From positions 24,365 to 88,364 of the forward strand of contig JAXMBM010000028.1 in assembly GCA_046349855.1 (NCBI GenBank): a DNA stretch of 64,000 nucleotides. The letters are read 5' to 3'. This document shows, in pieces, positions 16,727 to 25,843 of the stretch. The DNA is from CAIXSC01 sp046349855 (GTDB lineage Bacteria > Planctomycetota > Planctomycetia > Pirellulales > Pirellulaceae). Each line of letters starts with the position of its first letter. Within the stretch, counting starts at the first letter, position 1. Under the pieces are notes generated by a model. That model saw only the letters and a program-made list of their open reading frames with translations, was not told where the DNA came from and did no database searches. The position numbers and the translations under genes were made by a program.

Positions 16727-19180
16727 ATGCTGGAACAGACCGGTTCCCTCGTTCCGTCCATGCCCCGGGTGACCGGAGCACCGGCGTGGTCCTGTCGGAA
16801 GCCAGGATCCGGGCGCTGCCGGCGACCACACCTCCGACGCTGGACCGGCGTGCCACTAATCCTGGTAACCGTCCTGCTGGGTCACAGCGGCCTGTGCGCC
16901 GAGCCCCGAGAGATCAGTGGCATCTATCCGTCCCTGGCGATGTTCAATGACGAGGGCGAATGCGGCACGGGAGCGGTCGTGCCCTGGGCCGACCGGCTAT
17001 GGGTCATCACCTACGGTCCCCATCTGCCGTTTGGCTCCAGCGATCGCCTGTACGAGATTACGCCCGACCTGCGACAGCTGGTCCGTCCGGAAAGCGTTGG
17101 CGGCACCCACGCGAACCGAATGATTCACCTGGAGTCGCAGCAGCTGATCCTCGGCCCGTACTTCATTGATGCCGAGCGCAACGTGCGCGTCGTGCCGCCG
17201 TCGCGGATGCCCGGTCGCCTGACGGGAAACGCCCGGCATCTGTACGATCCCGCGAACAAGGTGTACTTCGCCACCATGGAAGAAGGCCTGTACGAGGTGG
17301 ATGTTCGCTCGCTCGAGGTTACCAGTCTGATCCGCGACGGCAACCGAGTGCCCGCCAACCAGCCGATCACGACCACGCTGGTGGACTGGTCGTCCAAGTT
17401 GCCGGGTTACCACGGCAAGGGGCTGTACGCCGCCCAGGGACGACTGATTTACGCCAACAACGGTGACCAGGCTGCCCTCGCCCTCACCGATCCCACGACA
17501 CCGAGCGGTGCCCTGGCCGAATGGCGCGAACCGGGAAGCGACTGGCAACTGGTCCGTCGGAACCAGTTCACCGAGGTCACCGGCCCCGGCGGCCTGGCAG
17601 GCAGCCCTCCCGACGCTCCGGCCTGGAGTATCGGCTGGGACGCAAAGTCGCTGCTGCTGATGGTGCTCGATAACGGGACGTGGCACACGTTCCGCCTGCC
17701 GAAAGTGAGTCACAGCTACGACGGAGCCCACGGCTGGAACACGGAATGGCCCCGCATCCGCGACATCGGGGAAGACGACTTGCTGATGACGATGCACGGC
17801 GCATTCTGGCGGTTTCCGCGGAACTTCAACGCCCGGCACCCCCACGGCATACGCGTCCGCAGCGCCTACCTTAAAGTGATCGGAGACTTCTGTCGCTGGC
17901 AAGGTCGCCTCATCTTCGGTTGCGACGATTCGGCCAAATCGGAATTCCTCAACAAGCGGTCGATCAAGGGGAACATCGATAGCGTCGGCCAATCGCATTC
18001 CAACCTGTGGTGCGTTCCTCCCGAGACGATCGACCAGCTGGGCCCCGCGCCCGCCAGCGGCGCCCTCTGGCTGCACGAACCGGTCCGGCGGGGCGAGCGC
18101 TCCGATCCCTTCCTGATCGCCGGCTGGAAGCACCGCACGCTCTGGGAAATCGATCACGCAACCGGCCGCGTCCGGCGTCAGGAAATCACCGACAACCGGG
18201 AGTGGCTGCAGTGCACGGCGGAACACGATTCGGCGGACTACTCCGCGTTCATCACCCTCGCCAACGAAGACACTCGCGGTACCACTCCCCCCGCCATTTT
18301 CGCCGGCCTCGCGCGGATCGCCGATGACCAGGCGCAGACCGGTGTTTTCCGCACCCGCGGCGCAAACAAACGCGTCCTCGGCCTGGCCACGAATGCCGGC
18401 TACTACGAACTCGCCGCCGACTGTCAGCTCCGCCGCGTCACGGACCCCAAAGCCGAACAATACTGCCGCCAGCAGGTGCCGATTCCTCAGGGGGTGATCA
18501 CGCTGGATGCCGCCAGCGTCTTGATCGTCGACGATCGCGGCCGGCGCTGGCGTCTGCCCCGGGCAAGCCACGCCTACGATGCCCTGACCAGCGCCGGCGA
18601 ACTCCGAATCTGCCGGGAAGTGGCTACGGAGCGCGACCTGCTGAACATCTGCGGCACGTTCTTCGAACTTCCCGCCGAGAACGCCGCCGGCTTCGCCCGC
18701 CTGCGTCCCATCGCTTCACACGACTTGCGAGTGACCGATTTCGGCAGCTATCGCGGCTTGCTGCTGCTGAGCGGCGTGCACCCGCAGGCCCCCGCCACCG
18801 ACCATCTTCTCCGCAGCGACGACGGTCGCGCGACCCTCTGGGCCGGCGCCGTGGATGACTTGTGGAAACTCGGCAAACCACGCGGCCAGGGCGGCCCCTG
18901 GCTCGACTCATCGGTCAAGGCCGCGGCTGCGAGCGACCCGTACCTGTTCTGGGCCTACGACCGCCGTACGTTGTCCCTGCACCACGACCGGCCGCAGCCG
19001 GTCCGCTTTCAGATCGAACTCGATCTCTCCGGCACCGGCCTCTGGATCAGCTACAGCACCGCCGAGGTCGCTCCCGGCCAGCTGTTCACGCTGTCCTTTC
19101 CCCCGGCGATTCAGGCCCGCTGGCTCCGTGTCACCACCGACCAGGACTGCCGGGCCACGGCGCAACTGACCTACGACTGA
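16727..19180 (+). CDS. Large secreted protein of unknown function, probable propeller fold
   Basis: 817 residues with a late hydrophobic signal segment (VPLILVTVLLGHSGLCA, about residues 42-58), so the real start may be ATG 16760. After it comes a repeated pattern of short strands with Trp/Asp turns (VPWADRLWVITYGPHLPFGSSDRLYEI and later DNREWLQC, FWAYDRRTLSLHHD) that looks like a beta-propeller. I recognise this as a planctomycete-type conserved exported protein but cannot name a family or activity. No catalytic motif or heme site is visible. It is on the same strand as the preceding genes, with a 38-bp gap. Confidence 0.75.
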   Translation: MLEQTGSLVPSMPRVTGAPAWSCRKPGSGRCRRPHLRRWTGVPLILVTVLLGHSGLCAEPREISGIYPSLAMFNDEGECGTGAVVPWADRLWVITYGPHLPFGSSDRLYEITPDLRQLVRPESVGGTHANRMIHLESQQLILGPYFIDAERNVRVVPPSRMPGRLTGNARHLYDPANKVYFATMEEGLYEVDVRSLEVTSLIRDGNRVPANQPITTTLVDWSSKLPGYHGKGLYAAQGRLIYANNGDQAALALTDPTTPSGALAEWREPGSDWQLVRRNQFTEVTGPGGLAGSPPDAPAWSIGWDAKSLLLMVLDNGTWHTFRLPKVSHSYDGAHGWNTEWPRIRDIGEDDLLMTMHGAFWRFPRNFNARHPHGIRVRSAYLKVIGDFCRWQGRLIFGCDDSAKSEFLNKRSIKGNIDSVGQSHSNLWCVPPETIDQLGPAPASGALWLHEPVRRGERSDPFLIAGWKHRTLWEIDHATGRVRRQEITDNREWLQCTAEHDSADYSAFITLANEDTRGTTPPAIFAGLARIADDQAQTGVFRTRGANKRVLGLATNAGYYELAADCQLRRVTDPKAEQYCRQQVPIPQGVITLDAASVLIVDDRGRRWRLPRASHAYDALTSAGELRICREVATERDLLNICGTFFELPAENAAGFARLRPIASHDLRVTDFGSYRGLLLLSGVHPQAPATDHLLRSDDGRATLWAGAVDDLWKLGKPRGQGGPWLDSSVKAAAASDPYLFWAYDRRTLSLHHDRPQPVRFQIELDLSGTGLWISYSTAEVAPGQLFTLSFPPAIQARWLRVTTDQDCRATAQLTYD

Positions 19181-19404
19181 CGGCTCCTCGCCTCGCTCAG
19201 CCGGCCGTGGATCTTGTTCAGCCCGGTCAAATGGGGTATTACAGGTACACCACTCCGCCGTACATCCTCGTCGAGGATTTCCGGAAGCCGAACTTCGTCC
19301 TCCTTGCCGTCCTGAGCCGGGAGCCGATACGCGCCCTGGCCGAGTTTTTCTGGGAAACGCCCCTGGGCGTGCCCGAAGCCTTCCCCGTCCCGGACACACC
19401 TGAC

Positions 19405-22400
19405 ATGACGTTCGCTCGCACCATTCTCCGACCTTGCCTTCCACCATGGTTCGCCCACCGTCGCCAACACCACGGTCGTCGCGGCCGTTGCTCGATGCTT
19501 CAAATCGAGCCGCTGGAGGCGCGCTGGAACCTGCATGCTCCGACCGATCACATCCACGCGCATCTGGCGATTTTCCTGGATGGCCAGCAGGTGACAATCC
19601 CCGCGCTAATCGGGGTCCCCGCGACCGGAAATCAGCATCTGGGAGCGGCCAACCCGCATACGCACGATGCCAGCGGTACTCTGCATATCGGTGAAGGCGC
19701 ACCCGCCGGTACTGGCACCGAAATTCGCCTCGCGAAGCTGGACGACTTCTTTGACGTCTGGCGCGAGAAAGCTCTGCTCGCAGGCAACAACCCGATCGCT
19801 CGATTCGATAGCACGCACCTGTTAGACCGCACGGCAGATGCCAACCATGTCGTCCGCATGTATGTCAATGGAAAGCTGAACACCGAGTTTGAGAATTACA
19901 TCCCGGAGGATGGGGACCAGATCGTCTTGAGCTACGAATCGGCCGTCTCGGCCGAAACCCCGCAGTTCGCTCCCCTGGAAAACCAACGGCTGTTCGCGGG
20001 ATCGCCGCTGTGGCTGCCGATCGACGGCTTCGATGAGTCGGGCCAGGATCTCACCTACACCGTGACCAGCAGCGACCCGAATCTGGTCGCCGCGTCCGTC
20101 TATTCCGGCACCACCGGCTTGCGGATGACCGTAACGAATTTCGGCGAAATGGAGTTCCGCCTGTTCGATGACCTGGTGCCTCGGCCGGCGAATCGCGTGA
20201 AAACGCTGGCGGATCAGGGCTTCTACGACGGAATCACCTTCCACCGGGTCGTCAACAATGGCGTGATCCAGGCTGGCGACCCCACCGCCACAGGCACCGG
20301 AGGCTCGACACTGGGGACATTTGACGATCAATTCCACGTTGATCTGCAGCACAACCGCACCGGGATGCTCTCCTTTGCGAAGTTGGCTGATGACTCGAAT
20401 AACTCCCAGTTTTTCGTCACCGAAGGACCGCAGCGAACTCTCGATTTCCAACATTCACTCTTCGGGGTGCTGGTGGAAGGCGAAAACACGCGCGATCAGA
20501 TCAGCAATGTCGTCACGGATGCGAACTCCCAACCCCGGACAAACGTGACGATCCAGACGGCCGCCAGCTTCGTCGACCGGGAAAACGGCGTCATCCAACT
20601 CAAGGCCACCGAAGGAGCCAGCGGAACGGCGGACATCACCGTGACGGTGCGTGATCCGGACAACCATACGCTCAGCCGCACCTTCCGCGTTACCGTGACC
20701 CCGGACACGATGAACGGCGGTCCCTTCTTGAACGACCTTCCCCCGATTCGTACCAGCCTGAACACTCCCGCGACCTTTACGCTGACTTCCCAGGATGTGG
20801 AAGGCAACCAGGTCACCTATTTGGCGTCGGCATCTGGATCCGTCACGTCCGTCGTGGCTGTCCAGGCCACGACAGGAGTGGTTACGGCAACGCCGCCGGC
20901 GGGCTTTATCGGCACCATGCAAGTCTGGGTGGCCGTCGCAGCGGCGCCTGGCCAGCCGAACCATACCTACCATCTCCTCGACACGCAGGTGATCCCGATT
21001 ATCGTGGCGCCCGGAGCGCCCACGGAAGTGGATCTGCTCGACGCGTGGGATTCGGGCCGCAGCTCGTCGGACAACATCACGAATTCCACAGCCTCCCTGC
21101 AATTCCTGGTGAATGGCGTGGCCAACGGCGCGGTCGTTGAACTGCGCTCGGGTCACACCGTGATCGGCTCCGCCACGGCGACAGGTTCGACCGTCGTGAT
21201 CGCCGCCACGACCGCCTTGCTCGAAGGCACCTCGGCCATTACGGCCACGCAGACCTTGCAAGGTCTGGTAAGTGATCCAAGTACGCCGCTCGACGTCATC
21301 GTCGATACGCTCGCACCCGACACGATGACTTTCGTGCCGCCGAGTGCTGCGGGGGCCGGTGTGGAATTCCGTTATGACTTTCAGCATCCGGAAGAACAGG
21401 CGAACGGCGAAGGAGTGCACTATTCGCTGAAGAGCGCCCCCGCCGGGGCCACGATCGATCCGCCTTCCGGGGTGCTCACCTGGACTCCAACGGCACTCCA
21501 AGTTGGAACTCACGGAATCGAGGTCACGTTCACTGATGCGGCGGGAAACTCCCGGTCCCAGACGCTGTCTGTCACCGTGAACGACGCCTTGTCGGTGACG
21601 TTCGACGTCAGTTCCCTGGTGGAATCCGGCGCACCCGCGATCGGCACCGCCCGTGTCAGCAATAGCGAGCGCGGAACACCGATCGTGGTCTCGCTGTCCA
21701 GCAGCAACATTGCGGACGCGACGGTGCCAGCTGAGGTGATCATTCCGGCAGGACAGTCATCGGTCAACTTCACGGTGTCGGCCATCGACAACACGCTCCG
21801 CCAAGGGCATCGGACCGTGACCATCACCGCCATGGCCAATGGTTATCCCCCAGTGCAGCGCTCGCTCGACTTGCTGGACGATGAAACTCTTTTCCCGTGG
21901 CACAATTCGCAGCAGCCGGAAGACGTCAACCATGACGGGACGGTCGCCCCGGTCGACGCCTTGCATGTCATCAACGAGATCAATGAAAACGGCAGCCGCA
22001 CGTTGCCCGTGACCGTGGAGACACCCTCCCACTTCCTGGATGTTTCGCAGGACGGAAATCTGGGACCTATCGATGCATTGATCGTCATCACCTTCCTCAA
22101 TTTCGGCGAGAGCAGCGAAGGAGAAGCCGAGCCCGCCGCGGAACCCGACTTCGCCGCGCCACGAATCATCGGCAGCCTCGCTCCACTCATTGCGCAGGCG
22201 GCCAGCGAATCGCCACAAGCCGCATCCGCACCTGAGACAACATTCGGCACGCTTCCGGAATCCGCCTCGATGTTCGAGCCTGCTTGCATCATCAGCGGAC
22301 CGCCGTCGCGGATTCCCTCGACGAATCCGCGGGCCTCAGGAACCGCTCTCTCAGTCGATACCTGGGATGACGTGCTTTCGAGCCTCGTTGATGCCTGGGA

Positions 22401-22410
22401 CGGGAGTTGA
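19405..22410 (+). CDS. Extracellular His-rich/cyclophilin/dockerin protein
   Basis: I place the start at ATG 19405, giving an Arg-rich leader ending in IEPLEARWNL, the planctomycete extracellular motif; an in-frame ATG at 19495 is the alternative. Domains: a His-rich domain (about 45-180) with DHIHAHLAIF and NPHTHDASGTLHI; a cyclophilin-type peptidyl-prolyl isomerase domain (about 245-385) retaining FHRVV (Arg281, the catalytic arginine position) and the QFFVTEGP and FGVLVEG motifs; several cadherin/Ig-like segments; and a dockerin-like pair (about 840-905) with DVNHDGTVAPVDALHVINEIN and a DVSQDGNLGPIDAL loop. It is 1001 residues and secreted. It probably acts on protein folding at the cell surface; that is inference. 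It is a paralogue of the protein at 35344. Confidence 0.85.
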   Translation: MTFARTILRPCLPPWFAHRRQHHGRRGRCSMLQIEPLEARWNLHAPTDHIHAHLAIFLDGQQVTIPALIGVPATGNQHLGAANPHTHDASGTLHIGEGAPAGTGTEIRLAKLDDFFDVWREKALLAGNNPIARFDSTHLLDRTADANHVVRMYVNGKLNTEFENYIPEDGDQIVLSYESAVSAETPQFAPLENQRLFAGSPLWLPIDGFDESGQDLTYTVTSSDPNLVAASVYSGTTGLRMTVTNFGEMEFRLFDDLVPRPANRVKTLADQGFYDGITFHRVVNNGVIQAGDPTATGTGGSTLGTFDDQFHVDLQHNRTGMLSFAKLADDSNNSQFFVTEGPQRTLDFQHSLFGVLVEGENTRDQISNVVTDANSQPRTNVTIQTAASFVDRENGVIQLKATEGASGTADITVTVRDPDNHTLSRTFRVTVTPDTMNGGPFLNDLPPIRTSLNTPATFTLTSQDVEGNQVTYLASASGSVTSVVAVQATTGVVTATPPAGFIGTMQVWVAVAAAPGQPNHTYHLLDTQVIPIIVAPGAPTEVDLLDAWDSGRSSSDNITNSTASLQFLVNGVANGAVVELRSGHTVIGSATATGSTVVIAATTALLEGTSAITATQTLQGLVSDPSTPLDVIVDTLAPDTMTFVPPSAAGAGVEFRYDFQHPEEQANGEGVHYSLKSAPAGATIDPPSGVLTWTPTALQVGTHGIEVTFTDAAGNSRSQTLSVTVNDALSVTFDVSSLVESGAPAIGTARVSNSERGTPIVVSLSSSNIADATVPAEVIIPAGQSSVNFTVSAIDNTLRQGHRTVTITAMANGYPPVQRSLDLLDDETLFPWHNSQQPEDVNHDGTVAPVDALHVINEINENGSRTLPVTVETPSHFLDVSQDGNLGPIDALIVITFLNFGESSEGEAEPAAEPDFAAPRIIGSLAPLIAQAASESPQAASAPETTFGTLPESASMFEPACIISGPPSRIPSTNPRASGTALSVDTWDDVLSSLVDAWDGS

Positions 22411-22615
22411 CCACGAATCGGACGAATCGCACGAATCCGGCGCGGCAGGAACGACGCGACCGATCACATCGTCCCTACCGGCGGGCCCGGACGTTTCCGA
22501 CGGAGGGTACTCCCAGCCGTTCTTTCGGGCCCTCGTTTTCGGACACCCGTATCCCATTTTCGGCCGGCGAATGGATAATGGTAACCGTATCGTCACTCGC
22601 AGCGGGAGCCTCAGC
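22411..22615. other. Intergenic region with ACGAATC iterations
   Basis: 205 bp between the cyclophilin-dockerin gene and the PSD1 gene. Directly after the stop, the heptamer ACGAATC occurs three times at close to 9-base spacing (22413-22440). Short CACGAAT-type iterations are frequent in intergenic DNA of this kind of genome, which is a recollection, not a check. No promoter was assigned. Confidence 0.4.
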
Positions 22616-25600
22616 ATGTCACACTCGAATCAGCGATGCCGCCCGGGCCGCGGAGCCGGCCGCTCCCCCCAACCCCTGCCGACTCGCCGGAATTCGCCAC
22701 GGTCCACACCGCGTTCGTGCGTCACACCGTGGCGCTGGCTTATCGCCAGCGGAATCGCGGCGCTGATCGGGGGCAGCTTGGCGCCCGGCGCCTCGGCGGC
22801 CGATCCGCCGCTGTCGTTCAACCGCGACATCCGCCCGATCCTCTCCGACGCCTGTTTCACCTGCCACGGTCCCGATGGCCGAAAGCGCCAGGCCGACTTG
22901 CGGCTCGATCAGCCCGCGGGAGTTTTCGGGGAAGGGCGGGAGGCGGTCATCGTGCGTGGCAAGCCGGACGAGAGCCCCTTGCTCCAGCGGATCCTGTCGA
23001 CCGACGAATCCGAGCGCATGCCGCCGCCCGAAACGAAAAAAACGCTCACCGACAGCCAGAAACAGCTGCTCCGCCGCTGGATCGAACAAGGAGCCCCCTA
23101 TCAGCGGCACTGGGCGTTCGAGCCGATTGTCCGGCCCGCTCCACCGGCGGGGGGAACCGCGACGATTGACGGCTACCTCAACGAGCGGCTGCGGAAAGCG
23201 GGGCTGGCCGTGCAACCCGAAGCCGATCGCGAGACGCTGATCCGCCGCGTCTCGTTCGCGCTCACCGGCCTCCCGCCGACCCTCCAGGAAATCGAGGCCT
23301 TCCTGCAGGACTCGGCCGATCACGCCTACGAGCGGATGGTCGACCGCTATCTGGCGGCGCCCCAGTTCGGTGAGGAAATGGCGCGGCACTGGCTGGACGT
23401 GGCCCGCTACGCCGATACCCACGGACTCCACCTGGACAACGAGCGTCGCATGTGGGCCTACCGCGACTGGGTCGTCCGGGCTTTCAACGCCAACCTCCCC
23501 TTCGATCAATTCACCATCTGGCAGATCGCGGGCGACCTGCTCCCCGCGCCCACCTCCGATCAACTCATCGCCACCGGCTTTAACCGCTGCAATGTGACGA
23601 CCAGCGAGGGGGGATCGATCGACGTGGAATTCGTGTATCGATACGCGGTCGAACGGACAACGGCGGTCGCGCAGACCTGGCTGGGACTCACCGCCGGCTG
23701 CGCGGTCTGCCACGACCACAAGTATGACCCGCTGACGATGCGCGAGTTCTACTCGCTGTATGCGTTCTTCAATAGCGCGGCCGATCCGGCGATGGACGGC
23801 AACATCGCCAACACGGCGCCGTTCCTCAAGCTGCCCACGCCGGAACTCCAGGCCGCCCTGCAGGACGCTCAACGGCTGGAGCGGGAAACGCGCGAACGTC
23901 TGGACAGCCTGGCCTCGCAGGCGGCCTGGACCGATCCGGCGGAGCAGCAGCCGGCTCCGGAGCGGCAGGCGATCCGCGAAGTACTGCTCGACGAAGTACT
24001 CCCCCTGGGAGCGACCTCGCGCAGCTCGTCGCGCAACGCGATCGACTGGGTCACCGATCCGCCGTTCGCCCCGGCAGCAGGCCGCCGCGTGCTGCGGCAG
24101 GCCATGGCTTCGTCGTACACCGACACGCTGGAATTCAAACTCCGCCCCGTGGTGGTGCCGCACGACGCCGCCCTGGAATTCTGGGTCCGACTCGATCCGT
24201 TCGATCCACCTCGGAGCGTCGCCCTGGGAATCCCGGGCGGCAAGACGATCACCTGGCAGAAGACGGAGCAGGGGCTGGCGCGGCCGGGAAGTCCCACCGA
24301 GCCGCTCGTTCCCGGCCAGTGGGTGAAGCAGACCGTGCCGGCGTCCGAGTTAGGCCTGACCCCCGGGACCCGGATCGCTGCGCTGACCCTCAACCAGGTC
24401 GACGGCATCGCCTACTGGGACGCCTTGGCGCTGGTGGGCCAGGCCGATCCGGCCAGCGATCCGCTCGCATCGCTGACGGCCTGGCGGAAACAGGTCGGTA
24501 CAACACCGCCTCCGGACCTTCCCGGGGAATTCCACGACACGATCAAGGGAGGACCCGATCGCGCGCCGCCCACGGACGTACTCACTCGACTGCGTCAGTT
24601 CTATCTGGCGGTGATTGCCCGGCCGAGTTCCGCGGAACTTACGGCCGCTCGCGCGGCCTGGGAAGCCGCCCGCGCCGCGCGGATCATCGCCGAAGAGCAG
24701 GCACCGGGCACGATGATCTATCGCGAGCTGGACAAACCCCGCGACTCGTTCATCATGCAGCGCGGACAATACGACAAACCGGGGGCGAAGGTCGAGCCGG
24801 GCGTACCCGCCATCCTGCCGCAAATCTCCATACCAACACCGGAGACGCGCCTCAATCGACTCGACCTGGCCCGCTGGCTCGTCTCCCCCGAGAATCCGTT
24901 GCCGGCGCGCGTCACGGTCAACCGGCTGTGGCAGCAGATCTACGGCACCGGGCTGGTGAAGACCAGCTACGACTTCGGCTCGCAGGGTGAGCCGCCGAGC
25001 CATCCCGATCTGCTGGACTGGCTGGCGGCCGAGTTCCGCGAGTCGGGATGGGATGTGAAGCGGCTGGTCAAACAACTGGTGATGGCCGAGGCCTTCCGCC
25101 GCGCGTCCGCGAGCACCCCGGAGCAGCGGGCCGCCGATCCGGGGAACCGGCTCTATGCCCGCGGCCCGCGTTTCCGGCTGGACGCCGAACAGGTGCGCGA
25201 CAACGCCCTCTTCGTCAGCGGCCTGATCGATCTGACGCGCGGTGGCCGGGGAGTGAACCCTTATCAGCCGCCCAACATCTGGGAACCGGTGGGCTATGCG
25301 GACAGCAACACCCGCTTCTATCTGCAGGATCACGGGCCGGCGCTGTACCGGCGGAGCATGTACGTGTTCCTCAAACGGACGGCCCCGCCTCCGTTCATGT
25401 CGAACTTCGATGCGCCCAATCGCGAACAGGTCTGCACCGTCCGCGACCGCAGCAATACGCCCCTGCAGGCTCTGCAACTGATGAACGACGTGCAGCATTT
25501 CGAGGCGGCCCGAGCGCTGGCGGAACGCACGTTGGCGGAAGGCGGTACGAGCTTCGAGAGCCGGCTGGGGTTCCTCTATCGGACCGTGCTGTCACGGAGG

Positions 25601-25804
25601 CCGCGCGGCGACGAAACCCCGCTGTTGCGGGCGGCCTTCGAGAAGCAGTTGGAACTTTATCGCGGCCAGCCGGAAGCGGCCCGCCGCGCCATCGAGGTGG
25701 GCGAATCGAAACCACGGCTCGTCGCCGGCGTCGAGGAAACCGCGGCCTGGACCCTGCTGGCCAATCTGGTCCTGAACCTGGATGAGACGCTCAACCGCAA
25801 CTGA
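22616..25804 (+). CDS. PSD1 family protein with PSCyt1 and PSCyt2 domains
   Basis: A planctomycete-type exported cytochrome-like protein. I use ATG 22616 (GGGAG about 10 bases upstream), which gives 1062 residues with an Arg-rich head and a hydrophobic signal segment ending ...LAPGASA. PSCyt1 domain: FNRDIRPILSDACFTCHGPDG, a single CxxCH heme-type site, with LRLDQP and the MPPPE signature. PSCyt2 domain: ADRETLIRRVSFALTGLPPT, then the HWLDVARYADTHG tract. A second CxxCH (AVCHDHKYDP) lies in it. After an insert of about 250 residues comes PSD1: LARWLVSPENPLPARVTVNRLWQQIYGTGLVKT. It is paired with the DUF1501 gene 39 bp downstream, the usual arrangement; the pair's function is not established. 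Confidence 0.93.
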   Translation: MSHSNQRCRPGRGAGRSPQPLPTRRNSPRSTPRSCVTPWRWLIASGIAALIGGSLAPGASAADPPLSFNRDIRPILSDACFTCHGPDGRKRQADLRLDQPAGVFGEGREAVIVRGKPDESPLLQRILSTDESERMPPPETKKTLTDSQKQLLRRWIEQGAPYQRHWAFEPIVRPAPPAGGTATIDGYLNERLRKAGLAVQPEADRETLIRRVSFALTGLPPTLQEIEAFLQDSADHAYERMVDRYLAAPQFGEEMARHWLDVARYADTHGLHLDNERRMWAYRDWVVRAFNANLPFDQFTIWQIAGDLLPAPTSDQLIATGFNRCNVTTSEGGSIDVEFVYRYAVERTTAVAQTWLGLTAGCAVCHDHKYDPLTMREFYSLYAFFNSAADPAMDGNIANTAPFLKLPTPELQAALQDAQRLERETRERLDSLASQAAWTDPAEQQPAPERQAIREVLLDEVLPLGATSRSSSRNAIDWVTDPPFAPAAGRRVLRQAMASSYTDTLEFKLRPVVVPHDAALEFWVRLDPFDPPRSVALGIPGGKTITWQKTEQGLARPGSPTEPLVPGQWVKQTVPASELGLTPGTRIAALTLNQVDGIAYWDALALVGQADPASDPLASLTAWRKQVGTTPPPDLPGEFHDTIKGGPDRAPPTDVLTRLRQFYLAVIARPSSAELTAARAAWEAARAARIIAEEQAPGTMIYRELDKPRDSFIMQRGQYDKPGAKVEPGVPAILPQISIPTPETRLNRLDLARWLVSPENPLPARVTVNRLWQQIYGTGLVKTSYDFGSQGEPPSHPDLLDWLAAEFRESGWDVKRLVKQLVMAEAFRRASASTPEQRAADPGNRLYARGPRFRLDAEQVRDNALFVSGLIDLTRGGRGVNPYQPPNIWEPVGYADSNTRFYLQDHGPALYRRSMYVFLKRTAPPPFMSNFDAPNREQVCTVRDRSNTPLQALQLMNDVQHFEAARALAERTLAEGGTSFESRLGFLYRTVLSRRPRGDETPLLRAAFEKQLELYRGQPEAARRAIEVGESKPRLVAGVEETAAWTLLANLVLNLDETLNRN

Positions 25805-25843
25805 TCCCTGCAATCGCCCTCCGAGAGGCGAGGAGAAACTGCC

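Noticed and set aside
22411..22440. ACGAATC iterations considered as iterons of a replication origin
   Set aside because: Only three units, no DnaA boxes or replication gene nearby, and such short iterations occur commonly between genes.
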